Shown here: piece after piece, positions 8,120-16,189 of the stretch
Numbering within the stretch: position 1 is the stretch's first letter
How the letters are laid out: each line of letters opens with the position of its first letter
Notes under the pieces: generated by a model
What the model saw: only the letters and a program-made list of their open reading frames with translations
Database searches by the model: none
Told to the model about the DNA's origin: nothing
Position numbers and translations under genes: made by a program
From: Chitinophagaceae bacterium
Lineage (GTDB): Bacteria; Bacteroidota; Bacteroidia; Chitinophagales; Chitinophagaceae
Reading direction: 5' to 3'
DNA: 64,000 nucleotides
NCBI GenBank assembly: GCA_020403425.1
Contig: JADBXR010000019.1
Coordinates: 19,499 to 83,498 of the forward strand

Positions 8120-8626
8120 CTATCCCCGCCCAAACATCTCGTCATCCTTGTCCACCCGCGTCTGGTCTTCCAGCGGGAACTCCTTGCGCATGGGGAAATA
8201 GTCCATCTCGTCCACATTCAGGATGCGCTTCAGGTTCGGGTGCCCCACAAAATTCACTCCGAAGAAATCATAGGTCTCACGCTCCATCCAGTTAGCGCTG
8301 TTGAACAATTTTGATGCGGTGAACACATCCGGAGTCTGGATATTGGTGAACACTTTGAAACGCAGGCGCACATTCTCAGCCAGGTTGTGCAGGTGGTATA
8401 CCACGGCCAGTTCACGACCGGCCTGGTCGGGATAGTTGACTGCACAGAGATCGGTCAGGAAACGGAAACCCAGTTCCTCGTCATCGTTCAGGAACTGGAG
8501 TACTTTCAGGTTATTCTCTTTGGCTGCTTCAAAGCTGAGCAGGCCATACGACTCTTCGAAACCGAAGACCAGGTCTCCGAATTTCTCGGTGAGCCGTTGT
8601 TGAATTCTTTCGTTGGTTAAGGCCAT
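8120..8626 (-). CDS. nuoC: NADH-quinone oxidoreductase subunit C (30 kDa type)
   Basis: NuoC is a structural subunit of the peripheral arm. The family block WMERETYDFFGVNFVGHPNLKRIL is followed by the PMRKEFPLEDQ motif near the C-terminus. The ATG at 8624-8626 (MALTNERIQQ) gives 168 residues and is preferred to an upstream TTG that adds an unrelated stretch. It is separate from NuoD. The 97-nt gap to nuoB (8627-8723) holds no gene I can recognise. Confidence 0.94.
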   Translation of the reverse strand: MALTNERIQQRLTEKFGDLVFGFEESYGLLSFEAAKENNLKVLQFLNDDEELGFRFLTDLCAVNYPDQAGRELAVVYHLHNLAENVRLRFKVFTNIQTPDVFTASKLFNSANWMERETYDFFGVNFVGHPNLKRILNVDEMDYFPMRKEFPLEDQTRVDKDDEMFGRG

Positions 8627-8723
8627 TTCTATCAGGTTCAAGTCATCCGGCGTACCGGGTAACAAGGATTTACACTATTATAAGGCTACGGGCCGTTTCA
8701 TGCACCCGTATGCCGACATACTG

Positions 8724-9311
8724 TTATTCTATTCCGTATCCGTTCATCAGTGCCTTGTACTGCTCACTGTTCCTGCGGCGGATACTTTCCTGTCCCACCA
8801 GCTCCTGCACTTTCATAAAACCATCCAGGATGGCTTCCGGGCGGGGCGGACAGCCGGGCACATAAACATCCACCGGGATGATCTGATCGATCCCCTGTAA
8901 TACGCTGTAGCTGTCAAAGATACCGCCACTGGAAGCGCAGGCACCCACGGCGATCACCCAGCGGGGTTCCGCCATCTGCAGGTATACCTGGCGCAGTACC
9001 GGTCCCATTTTTTTGGCAATGGTCCCCATCACCATGAGCAGGTCGCACTGGCGGGGAGAAAAACCCACCCTTTCGGAACCAAAACGGGCCAGATCATAGT
9101 GAGATGCCATGGTTGCCATGAACTCGATACCACAGCAGGAAGTGGCAAAAGGCAGGGGCCACATAGAATTCTTGCGGGCCAGGCCCACCACATCGCTCAG
9201 TTTGGTAGTAAAGAAACCTTCTCCTGAATAACCCTCGGGCGCATCTACCATAGAAACCGCCTCTCTGATCATGGGTTCTTTCGGGTGAATATTGAAACGT
9301 ACAGGACGCAT
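8724..9311 (-). CDS. nuoB: NADH-quinone oxidoreductase subunit B (N2 cluster)
   Basis: NuoB binds [4Fe-4S] cluster N2, the direct electron donor to quinone. The tandem-cysteine motif FATSCCGIEFMA and the later cysteines in VGACASSGG and VPGCPPRPEAI supply the four ligands. The 195-residue length and the motif order are normal. The start is the ATG at 9309-9311. It is the second gene of the nuo operon, after nuoA across a gap carrying an ATTAATA-type heptamer array. Confidence 0.97.
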   Translation of the reverse strand: MRPVRFNIHPKEPMIREAVSMVDAPEGYSGEGFFTTKLSDVVGLARKNSMWPLPFATSCCGIEFMATMASHYDLARFGSERVGFSPRQCDLLMVMGTIAKKMGPVLRQVYLQMAEPRWVIAVGACASSGGIFDSYSVLQGIDQIIPVDVYVPGCPPRPEAILDGFMKVQELVGQESIRRRNSEQYKALMNGYGIE

Positions 9312-9318
9312 ATGATAA

Positions 9319-9353
9319 ATTGATGATTAGTAATTAATAATGGGTAATTGAGC
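9319..9353. repeat. ATTAATA-type heptamer array between nuoA and nuoB
   Basis: Five 7-bp units in register: ATTGATG, ATTAGTA, ATTAATA, ATGGGTA, ATTGAGC. The rest of the gap (9354-9431) contains shorter T-rich segments that may form the opposite arm. Confidence 0.5.
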
Positions 9354-9431
9354 AGATCCTGTTATAATAACCTTTAGGCGTTGCATTGGTTCAGGCCTGA
9401 AGATCAATTGGCTGTTAATTACCTTTTTCTA

Positions 9432-9833
9432 CTAGTCTTCCCAGGTCAAAGCCCCTTTTTTGATGATATAGATGAAGCCTACCATGAAAAAAGCGACGAA
9501 CATCAGTACGGCACTGAATCCACCCCAACCCAGTTCCCGGAAATTAACCGCGTAAGGATAGAAAAAGATCACTTCCACATCAAACAAAACGAACAGGATC
9601 GCCACCAGGAAGTATTTGATGGCCATTGGCTGGCGGGCATTTCCATGGGTCTCGATACCGCTGGCAAAATTCTCCAGTTTATCGCTGGTCCGGCGTTTGG
9701 GTCCTACCCAGGCAGATACCCCAAGCATAAGCGCCACAAAACCAGCCGCAAAGATCAACTGAACCCCTATCGGAAAATAATTCGCCGCAGACTGGGATGC
9801 ACTGGCATCGGATAACAAGGAAAGCCAACTCAT
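9432..9833 (-). CDS. nuoA: NADH-quinone oxidoreductase subunit A
   Basis: NuoA is the small three-helix membrane subunit next to the quinone site. The conserved stretch KYFLVAILFVLFDVEVIFFYPYAV (around residues 72-95) contains the acidic residues in FDVEV that mark the family. The 133-residue length is normal. The start is the ATG at 9831-9833. It is the first gene of the operon; a TATTTTTG promoter element lies 20 nt upstream. Confidence 0.95.
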   Translation of the reverse strand: MSWLSLLSDASASQSAANYFPIGVQLIFAAGFVALMLGVSAWVGPKRRTSDKLENFASGIETHGNARQPMAIKYFLVAILFVLFDVEVIFFYPYAVNFRELGWGGFSAVLMFVAFFMVGFIYIIKKGALTWED

Positions 9834-9853
9834 GTGAAATAATTAAAGTGCTG

Positions 9854-9861
9854 CAAAAATA
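9854..9861 (-). promoter_or_regulatory. Bacteroidetes-type -7 element for the nuo operon
   Basis: Read on the minus strand this is TATTTTTG, matching the Bacteroidetes consensus TAnnTTTG. It lies 20 nt upstream of the nuoA start codon, in the only gap before the operon. No clear -33 TTTG is seen at the usual distance. Confidence 0.6.
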
Positions 9862-9884
9862 CACTTGTGGGGCATATAAATAAA

Positions 9885-9918
9885 AGAAAAAACTCCCCGG
9901 TCACGGAGAGTTTTTTCT
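9885..9918 (-). terminator. Intrinsic terminator after the TPR gene
   Basis: On the minus strand AACTCTCC-GTGACC-GGGGAGTT forms an 8-bp stem with one mismatch, followed by TTTT and a T-rich tail. It lies 15 nt beyond the stop codon of the TPR gene and separates that operon from the nuo promoter. A-runs on the other side could make it bidirectional. Confidence 0.8.
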
Positions 9919-9932
9919 TAAGCTATCTTGTA

Positions 9933-11762
9933 TTATCCTTTGCCGGGAGTGCTGTTTCCGCCGGTATTTCCACCCTTTTTGGCAGGAACCGGAGGTTTGC
10001 TGTAGTAATCGATCCTTTTCTGGATCTCTGCTCTAGCGCCCTGTGCAAATTTATTGTTATCATCATTCGGATCGGGGTAAGCCACGATCATGCTGTCGGT
10101 AACTTCCACCGCTTTCTGACAAACGGCCAGGTATTCGTCCACCACAGCTGTTTTACGGCCATCGGTAGTGATCTTGAAGTCAGGATTGTTCTTTAATGTA
10201 GTGATCTTCTTGATGTAGTAGTTCAGGATATAGTACTGGTTCAGGAAGATATCTTTCTTATACTTCTCCTTGTCCAGCACGGTATAGATCGAATCGAGGT
10301 ACATCAGGTGTGTGGCAGCCAGACCGCTGGTGGTATCCGGATCTGAGGCCAGCGCCGCCCTTTTGAAGAAAGTGTACGGCTGTGGTTTACCCGGGAAATC
10401 GATCATGTATTTTTTTGCCAGCTCAATGGTGAGCGGGTAATTCTTGGCAGTGAACGCTGTGCTGGTCAATTTGTAGTAGTCGAACTCGCTCAAAGTACCG
10501 CCTTTCAGGGCTGCCTGCTTCTGCAGCCATTCGATCTGCTTGTCGTACATCTTGGCCTTTCCGAACAGTTCCGCCGCCTGGCCCATATATGCCAGTTTAT
10601 TCACTTTGGAAGTATCGTTGCTCAATGCCTTCTCCAGGTAACCTACGGCCTGCAGTTCGCTACCGGGGAATTTAGAGAATACCTTCACGGCCAGCTCATA
10701 ATCGCCGGGGGCTATCTTGCTTACGGGCGCAGTGCTGAAATATCGGGTCAGCGCATTCTTGGCCTGTACGGAATCACCGGTCCTGTCGTAGTTGAAGGCA
10801 TACAGCACATCCAGTTTGGGCAACGCTTTGATACCCACGGCCGTTTCCAGCTCCTTTACTTTGGCCAGTGACTCCTCATTTTTTCCTGAACGGAACAGGT
10901 AATCGGCCATTACCAGGTCCAGCATCGGGTCCTTATCGGCTGTTGCAATGTATTTATCCAGGTATTCTTTCGCGCGGTTCACGTCGCGGGAAGCATAGTA
11001 GTCGTAGTAATTGAAGTATACCGGTGGGTAAGCGGGATCGGCCTCCATGGCGCTGGCAAAGTTCTGCTCGAACAGTTCCTTGTTGTTCTGGCTCTGGTAG
11101 ATCTTACCGATACGGTAGAAGGCACGGGCATTCTTAGGGTCCCTGGCGAGGGCTTCCTGGTAGGCTTTTACCGCATCACCGCCGTTTTCACCACCCATTT
11201 TCAGGTAGTTGATCCCCATATTGATCAGGATATCCGGATCGGTCAGATCGATGGCTGCCGCCTGTTTCAGTTTTTCGATCGCATAATTATGATCGCCCTG
11301 ATCGCTGCCCACTTCTGCATTGGCGCGGCCAATAGCATTCAGGATGGCAGGATTGGGTTTACCCTTGTTCTTACCTTTCGTTTCGATGGTAGAAGTGATC
11401 GCCTGCTCAAATTTCTGCTTTACAGAGTTGATGTCCTCTTTTTCCAGGATACCCACATGTCCCATTCCCACCAGTAACCAGGCATCACTGCCCACTTCCT
11501 GTAATCCTTTCTGGTACAGTGCTTTAACCTCTGCGATCTGTTCTTTTGAAGGTTCACTTGCACCGTCTGTTGCCAGCATGGCCTGACCCAGCCAGTAGAT
11601 AGCCTGCGGATCTTTCGGATTGGCATCATAAGCTTTCTGAAATGCTTCTTTTGCACTCTTGTTCTTTTCGTAATTCAGAAATTTGATCCCAGCCGGTATC
11701 TGGGCCATCAAACACTGTGCAGCAAGCATCGCTGTCAACATTAAAGAAACGGTCTTCTTCAT
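9933..11762 (-). CDS. Exported tetratricopeptide-repeat protein
   Basis: The first 20 residues (MKKTVSLMLTAMLAAQCLMA) form a signal peptide. The following region contains several TPR-like helical pairs, such as SAKEAFQKAYDANPKDPQAIYWLGQAM, NYAIEKLKQAAAIDLTDPDILINMGINYLKMG, and AVKAYQEALARDPKNARAFYRIGKIY. The C-terminus is a low-complexity Pro/Gly/Lys tail (PPVPAKKGGNTGG). The 609-residue protein is probably periplasmic. Its partners are the PstS-like lipoprotein and the small membrane protein upstream. In other Bacteroidetes such a trio, as I recall, often accompanies ExbB/ExbD/TonB genes, but none are in this stretch. A scaffold role in an energised envelope system is an inference only. Confidence 0.85.
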   Translation of the reverse strand: MKKTVSLMLTAMLAAQCLMAQIPAGIKFLNYEKNKSAKEAFQKAYDANPKDPQAIYWLGQAMLATDGASEPSKEQIAEVKALYQKGLQEVGSDAWLLVGMGHVGILEKEDINSVKQKFEQAITSTIETKGKNKGKPNPAILNAIGRANAEVGSDQGDHNYAIEKLKQAAAIDLTDPDILINMGINYLKMGGENGGDAVKAYQEALARDPKNARAFYRIGKIYQSQNNKELFEQNFASAMEADPAYPPVYFNYYDYYASRDVNRAKEYLDKYIATADKDPMLDLVMADYLFRSGKNEESLAKVKELETAVGIKALPKLDVLYAFNYDRTGDSVQAKNALTRYFSTAPVSKIAPGDYELAVKVFSKFPGSELQAVGYLEKALSNDTSKVNKLAYMGQAAELFGKAKMYDKQIEWLQKQAALKGGTLSEFDYYKLTSTAFTAKNYPLTIELAKKYMIDFPGKPQPYTFFKRAALASDPDTTSGLAATHLMYLDSIYTVLDKEKYKKDIFLNQYYILNYYIKKITTLKNNPDFKITTDGRKTAVVDEYLAVCQKAVEVTDSMIVAYPDPNDDNNKFAQGARAEIQKRIDYYSKPPVPAKKGGNTGGNSTPGKG

Positions 11763-11786
11763 TTTTCGTTTTTTATTATTATAGTG

Positions 11787-12713
11787 TCAATCTGCCGACT
11801 CTTTTATTTTCCCTACCCGGTTATTGAATCCCATTTTGGCCGGTACCAGGAAAGATCTTCTGAATATCAGCTGTCCCCGTTCCAGGCTCATAAAATTCAT
11901 GAAACCTGTGCCCAGTCCTGCCGAATTCTCTTTCAATATGTAATACAAGGGGCGTGCCAGCGGGTATTGACCATATGCCAGTGATGCCTGCGAAGGCTTG
12001 GCAAACAGGTCCTTTTCCTCACATTTAACACATTCTACCAGCGCCGTACGTATCTTTTTCAGTTGCGCCACCTGTTTGGGGTCGTAACTGTCTCCCACCC
12101 AGCTTAGTCCTACAAAACCGATCACATTGGGGTTATTCGATACCACTTCGATCACTTCATCGCTGTTTTGAGCCGCCACCACGTTCTTTCCCAGCGGTTC
12201 ACCCCGCAGAACACTGTCCTGCAGATAGCGGATGGTGCTGGTCGCATTCTTCCCATCCATCACTGCGGTGATATTGTTCCTTCCGCTGAGGATATCTTTC
12301 AGCTGCGCGATCGTGAACACACTGTCCTTCGCGGCCCTGTTCACAATAGCGGTCACGGCATCATAAGCCAGGATCCCGTATTGGGGCTTGAAAGACAGGC
12401 TGTTCTCAAAGATCTCCGCTTCCTTATCCGTGAGGCCCTTGGCCACTATGATCATCCGGGTGCTGTCGGACTGCAGGTCCCTGAAACAGGCTGCTTCCGA
12501 TTTGTAGCTGACCTCGATCCGGGTATTCGGAAAAGAGGAGTGATGCACTTTCAGCTGTTCTTCGATCACCGGCTTGAAACTCTCGTCCACGCTGATCCTG
12601 ATGAACCCCTTGGTAGGTGTATCGCGGGGATCTTCTTTTTTCCCCGATCTGTTACAAGAAACAAAGAACAATAACATGCCCCCCAAAAAACTGTATAACA
12701 CACTCTTTTTCAT
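11787..12713 (-). CDS. PstS-like substrate-binding lipoprotein
   Basis: The N-terminus has a lipoprotein signal with a lipobox ending at Cys (LFFVSCNRSG, about residue 20), so the protein is likely membrane-anchored. The body resembles the phosphate-type periplasmic binding fold: IRISVDESFKPVIEEQLKVHH, then FTIAQLKDILSGRNN, then NPNVIGFVGLSWVGD, then YPLARPLYYILKEN. There are no PstC/PstA/PstB genes nearby, so phosphate transport is not implied. The stop codon lies 24 nt from the TPR gene, and the start overlaps the upstream small membrane protein by 4 nt, indicating translational coupling. The ligand is unknown. Confidence 0.82.
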   Translation of the reverse strand: MKKSVLYSFLGGMLLFFVSCNRSGKKEDPRDTPTKGFIRISVDESFKPVIEEQLKVHHSSFPNTRIEVSYKSEAACFRDLQSDSTRMIIVAKGLTDKEAEIFENSLSFKPQYGILAYDAVTAIVNRAAKDSVFTIAQLKDILSGRNNITAVMDGKNATSTIRYLQDSVLRGEPLGKNVVAAQNSDEVIEVVSNNPNVIGFVGLSWVGDSYDPKQVAQLKKIRTALVECVKCEEKDLFAKPSQASLAYGQYPLARPLYYILKENSAGLGTGFMNFMSLERGQLIFRRSFLVPAKMGFNNRVGKIKESAD

Positions 12714-12952
12714 CTTACTTCATCACGCTTGAATCCTCTGTATAATCGAAAACTTCCATATAAAAGACAAAGAATACCAAAAAAATACCTGAAAAATTCG
12801 TTGTCCTCGTCCAACAGTTGCTCGATGTTCAGTTTGTCTGCGAACAACATCACGACCGCCATTCCCAGCAGTAGAACTGCGATGGTGAAATCGTATGACA
12901 TGCGCATCAAATTATAGCTTTTCTTCTGTTTAGCTCTGAAATCGTTTTCCAT
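12710..12952 (-). CDS. Small two-helix membrane protein
   Basis: An 80-residue protein with a basic N-terminus (RAKQKKS), one clear transmembrane helix (FTIAVLLLGMAVVMLFA) and a second hydrophobic segment (FRYFFGILCLLYGSFRLYRGF), separated by an acidic loop (EQLLDEDNE). It overlaps the PstS-like gene by 4 nt and starts the three-gene minus-strand operon. I do not recognise a named family. The coupled arrangement suggests it works in the envelope with its two downstream neighbours. Confidence 0.75.
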   Translation of the reverse strand: MENDFRAKQKKSYNLMRMSYDFTIAVLLLGMAVVMLFADKLNIEQLLDEDNEFFRYFFGILCLLYGSFRLYRGFKRDEVR

Positions 12953-13163
12953 TTAACATTCAATTAAAACAGGGATGGGCAATTTAGGCAATAATTTTAT
13001 TTGTCTGCAACAATTGTGGCCGACAATTTGAAACAATTCGCCGGTTATCTCTTTTATAGGATGCATACGCAGCAACAATTCCATAATATGAAGCCTCTAG
13101 TGGCTAACGGCCATTAGCATGCATGACGAGGCCCTGTGCAGACGATAATTGCAGCCACAACAC

Positions 13164-13171
13164 TATCTTTG
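13164..13171 (+). promoter_or_regulatory. -7 element TATCTTTG upstream of the phosphatase gene
   Basis: TATCTTTG matches TAnnTTTG and ends 5 nt before the ATG at 13177. If it is used, the transcript would start at or very near the start codon. The rest of the 12953-13163 gap between the divergent genes holds no other recognisable feature. Confidence 0.6.
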
Positions 13172-13176
13172 CGCAC

Positions 13177-13653
13177 ATGAGAATTTTGATGGTTTGCCTG
13201 GGAAATATCTGCAGGAGTCCATTGGCAGAAGGCATACTCGCGCAAAAGGCAAATGAGGCAGGACTTGACTGGGAGATAGACAGTGCGGGTACCAACGGTT
13301 TTCATATTGGGGAGCAGCCTCATGTGTTATCACAGCAGGTGGCAAAACTTCACGGGATCGATATCAGCGGGCAGCGATGCAGAAGATTGGTGAAAGAGGA
13401 TATCCATCGTTTCGACAGGATCTTTGTGATGGACCGCGACAATTATGCAGCCGTAAAAAGGATCTTCGGCGAAAGCTGGCATGCAGCAAAAAATGACAGG
13501 AAAGTGACATTTCTCCTTGACCTACTGTACCCGGGAGAACAACGGGAAGTGCCTGATCCCTGGTACGGAACCGAAAAAGATTATCATGCAGTATACGACA
13601 TGCTGGAGAAGGCCTGCGATAAACTGATAGCAGCATACCGGCAGGAATCATAA
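13177..13653 (+). CDS. Low-molecular-weight protein-tyrosine phosphatase
   Basis: This is a cytoplasmic cysteine phosphatase acting on phosphotyrosine or related small phosphoesters. The P-loop CLGNICRS starts at residue 7 (C7 nucleophile, R13 phosphate binding), and the general acid is D127 in VPDPWYG. The 158-residue length is typical. I chose the ATG at 13177 (MRILMVCLGN) because the P-loop is always at the extreme N-terminus; an upstream in-frame ATG would add an unrelated tail. It may be expressed from a near-leaderless promoter. hisS follows 65 nt later on the same strand. Confidence 0.95.
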   Translation: MRILMVCLGNICRSPLAEGILAQKANEAGLDWEIDSAGTNGFHIGEQPHVLSQQVAKLHGIDISGQRCRRLVKEDIHRFDRIFVMDRDNYAAVKRIFGESWHAAKNDRKVTFLLDLLYPGEQREVPDPWYGTEKDYHAVYDMLEKACDKLIAAYRQES

Positions 13654-13718
13654 AACCGAAGATGGAAGGATGGCCGCAGCCACCTAACAGGAACTAATTA
13701 CTTAATGAACGCCCACCC

Positions 13719-15089
13719 ATGAGCAAACCCGGCTTACCACAAGGAACCAGAGATTTCAGCGCAGCTGTTGTACACAAGCGCAATTATATTTTTCAGACCA
13801 TCCGTTCCGTATTCGAGCGTTACGGCTTTCAGCCACTGGAAACGCCTGCCATGGAGAACCTGGATACCCTGATGGGCAAGTATGGGGAAGAGGGCGATAA
13901 ACTCATTTTCAAGATCCTGAACAATGGCCTCGACAATCCTGAAAAACACGAGCAGGCCAAAGCAGATTTTGAAAAAGTGCTCTCAGGTAAGAACACCAAG
14001 GGCATTACGGAAAGGGCATTACGTTACGACCTTACCATCCCCTTTGCAAGATATGTGGCCATGAATTACGGGCAGCTCACCCTTCCGTTCAAACGTTACC
14101 AGGTGCAGCCGGTATGGCGCGCCGACAGACCCCAGAAAGGCCGCTACCGTGAGTTCTACCAGTGTGATGCAGATGTGGTTGGCAGCAGATCACTGTTAAA
14201 CGAAGTGGAACTTGCCGGCATCTACGCTACTGTATTCGAGAAACTGGGCATCGAGGTGGAGATCAAGATCAACAGCAGAAAAATATTGGCCGCCCTGGCA
14301 GAGTTATGCGGCGGCGCCGATAAGATGGTGGATATCACCGTTGCCATTGACAAACTGGACAAGATAGGGTTGGACAAAGTAAAGGCAGAACTTACTGCCA
14401 GAGGATTGTCCGATGCACAGATCGCCACCATTGAGCGGTACCTCTCCATATCCGGAAGCAACGAAGAAAAAATAGCCGCACTCAAACAACTCATCGGCAA
14501 CAATGAAACCGGTTTGAAAGGCATTGAAGAGATCGAATACGTGTTACACTACCCACTCACCACTCACCACTCACCACTCGTTACCGATTTCACCCTTGCC
14601 CGAGGACTGAACTACTACACAGGCATCATCTTTGAAGTGAAGGCAAAACAGGTGCAGATGGGCAGTATCGGCGGCGGCGGTCGTTATGATGACCTGACCG
14701 GTCTATTTGGAGTGCCCAATGTACCGGGCGTGGGGATCAGCTTTGGCGTAGACAGGATCTATGATGTGATGGAAGAGCTCAATTGTTTTCCCGATGAAGT
14801 GCAGGCCGGTACCAGGGTCCTGTTCTTTAACCTGGGCGAAGCGGAGAGCAAACAGGCATTTGGCCTGATGCAGCAATTGCGCAACCATGGCATTGCCTGC
14901 GAACTGTTTCACGAGAACACCAAATTCGACAAACAATTCAAATACGCAGAAAAGAAGAACATTCCCTACGTGGTCATACTGGGTAGTGAAGAGTTGACCA
15001 ACAGTACCTGCCTGGTGAAAGATCTACGCAAAGGTGAACAACAAAGCCTGGCACAGGACAAACTGATCGGCTTCACTTTCACAACCTGA
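13719..15089 (+). CDS. hisS: Histidyl-tRNA synthetase
   Basis: This class II synthetase charges tRNA-His. The N-terminus LPQGTRDF is the family signature. Motif 2 lies around QPVWRADRPQKGRYREFYQCDADVVG, and the histidine-A motif LARGLNYYTG is intact. A C-terminal anticodon-binding domain follows (VLFFNLGEAESKQAFGLMQQLR onward). The total of 456 residues is normal. Oddly, residues 279-288 just before the LARGLNYYTG motif are encoded by four tandem CCACTCA heptamers, which keep the frame. The same repeat class otherwise lies between genes. The start is the ATG at 13719. Confidence 0.97.
   Translation: MSKPGLPQGTRDFSAAVVHKRNYIFQTIRSVFERYGFQPLETPAMENLDTLMGKYGEEGDKLIFKILNNGLDNPEKHEQAKADFEKVLSGKNTKGITERALRYDLTIPFARYVAMNYGQLTLPFKRYQVQPVWRADRPQKGRYREFYQCDADVVGSRSLLNEVELAGIYATVFEKLGIEVEIKINSRKILAALAELCGGADKMVDITVAIDKLDKIGLDKVKAELTARGLSDAQIATIERYLSISGSNEEKIAALKQLIGNNETGLKGIEEIEYVLHYPLTTHHSPLVTDFTLARGLNYYTGIIFEVKAKQVQMGSIGGGGRYDDLTGLFGVPNVPGVGISFGVDRIYDVMEELNCFPDEVQAGTRVLFFNLGEAESKQAFGLMQQLRNHGIACELFHENTKFDKQFKYAEKKNIPYVVILGSEELTNSTCLVKDLRKGEQQSLAQDKLIGFTFTT
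14553..14580. repeat. Heptamer array CCACTCA x4 inside hisS
   Basis: Three exact CCACTCA units plus CCACTCG occupy 28 nt of the hisS coding sequence. They translate as PLTTHHSPL(V). The unit resembles the CCACTCAT/CATTCACT arrays in gaps at 51391-51430 and 58578-58598. Confidence 0.85.
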
Positions 15090-15152
15090 GCCATTTTGAG
15101 CCCAGGCTCCTTTTTGGCATAGTTTTTTCATAACAGATACCAAACCGGTATC

Positions 15153-15632
15153 ATGAAAAACCCATGGATCTTCCTGGCTGTATTGGTATTGGCAGCCTGC
15201 AGCAGAAAAACACAACCGGCGGCATCGCCCGCAACGGCCAAAAACAATGCCGTGATCACCCCCTGGAAGACCGTTCCGGAAAACAGGACCGAAGTGGTAC
15301 CGCCTGCCACCAATGCAACAGCAGCACCGGACCCTTTTCCGGACCCGATGATCGTGATCGATGCCAACGGAAATATCGTGACCTCACGCAGCCAATTACC
15401 GCCGGCCATTGCAGAAAAGACAAATTACCGGAGTATCACCCGTTCCTTTACGCCTGCCCAGCGAAAGAACCTGATCTATCGGTTCCAGATGGTGCCGCCG
15501 AGGGTATTGTATGTTCCCGAAAAACTGACACAGAAATCCGCCCGCGGTGTATACGTGATCTTTAAAAAGAAGTTCTGGTACTGGCAAAAAGAGGACGGAT
15601 TGTTTTACCTGGATGAGACCTATTACCAATAA
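15153..15632 (+). CDS. Hypothetical lipoprotein
   Basis: A 159-residue protein with a lipoprotein signal peptide and lipobox LAAC at residues 13-16. A Pro/Ala/Thr-rich linker runs to about residue 75. A more ordered C-terminal part follows, with FKKKFWYWQKEDGLFYLDETYYQ-like aromatic and basic content. It contains a DANGNIV segment. I do not recognise a family. It follows hisS by 63 nt and ends at a strong terminator shared with the convergent gene. It is probably anchored in the inner or outer membrane facing the periplasm. Confidence 0.7.
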   Translation: MKNPWIFLAVLVLAACSRKTQPAASPATAKNNAVITPWKTVPENRTEVVPPATNATAAPDPFPDPMIVIDANGNIVTSRSQLPPAIAEKTNYRSITRSFTPAQRKNLIYRFQMVPPRVLYVPEKLTQKSARGVYVIFKKKFWYWQKEDGLFYLDETYYQ

Positions 15633-15661
15633 AAAAGCCGGGATCATGATCCCAGCCTTTT
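15633..15661. terminator. Bidirectional intrinsic terminator
   Basis: An A-run, a stem built on the palindrome GGGATCATGATCCC flanked by GCC/GGC-like bases, and a T-run lie between two convergent genes (ends 15632 and 15687). It can serve both strands. Confidence 0.8.
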
Positions 15662-15686
15662 GTATGTACTGCAAGCAATCGGTCTC

Positions 15687-16106
15687 TTAACGGGTCATCG
15701 CTGTAGTGAACAGTTGACCCTGGTGTTTTTGTATGCTGATCAGCGCAATCGTTTTGGCCTCTGCCTTAGTGCCTTCCAACTGGTAGCCCATGGCATTGAT
15801 GCTTACGCCGATGATCTTTTTATTGGCATCCCTGTTGAATTTGGCCGTACCCTGGAACTGAACGATGGTATACAGGTCTTCTCCCTGCTTTTCCAATGAT
15901 GAGTTCCCCTGTGAAGATGCCATCACCAGTGCACCGTCCTCGATCGTAACGGTCACATCCGGCACTACACTTCCCTCAGGAAATGTGTACTTGCCAACAT
16001 ACTGTTGTAAAGCAGCGGTATCCTTTGCAGGCGCCGGATTCTGCTGCGCCTGGGCCATTGTTACCAGCCCCATGGAAAGAACGAAAAACAGCAACCATTT
16101 CTTCAT
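15687..16106 (-). CDS. Small secreted DUF3471-like protein
   Basis: A 139-residue protein with a signal peptide (MKKWLLFFVLSMGLVTMAQA, 20 residues). The mature part LQQYVGKYTFPEGSVVPDVTVTIEDGALVM resembles the beta-rich domain found at the C-terminus of some Bacteroidetes beta-lactamase-like esterases (DUF3471 type). Here it stands alone without a catalytic domain. It is convergent with the lipoprotein gene and shares its terminator. Function is unknown; the family link is moderate and based on the YVGKY...V.I..G.L pattern. Confidence 0.7.
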   Translation of the reverse strand: MKKWLLFFVLSMGLVTMAQAQQNPAPAKDTAALQQYVGKYTFPEGSVVPDVTVTIEDGALVMASSQGNSSLEKQGEDLYTIVQFQGTAKFNRDANKKIIGVSINAMGYQLEGTKAEAKTIALISIQKHQGQLFTTAMTR

Positions 16107-16189
16107 AGTATATTTTTAGTGGTTCCAATTTAGTGTTATTTGCGATATCTCAAAATTTTCGCAACCTTAAATTTTCCTTAGTCATACGG

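Noticed and set aside
13123..13176. Upstream in-frame start for the tyrosine phosphatase
   Set aside because: It would put 18 residues before the P-loop, which is N-terminal in this family, and would place the TATCTTTG promoter inside the coding region.
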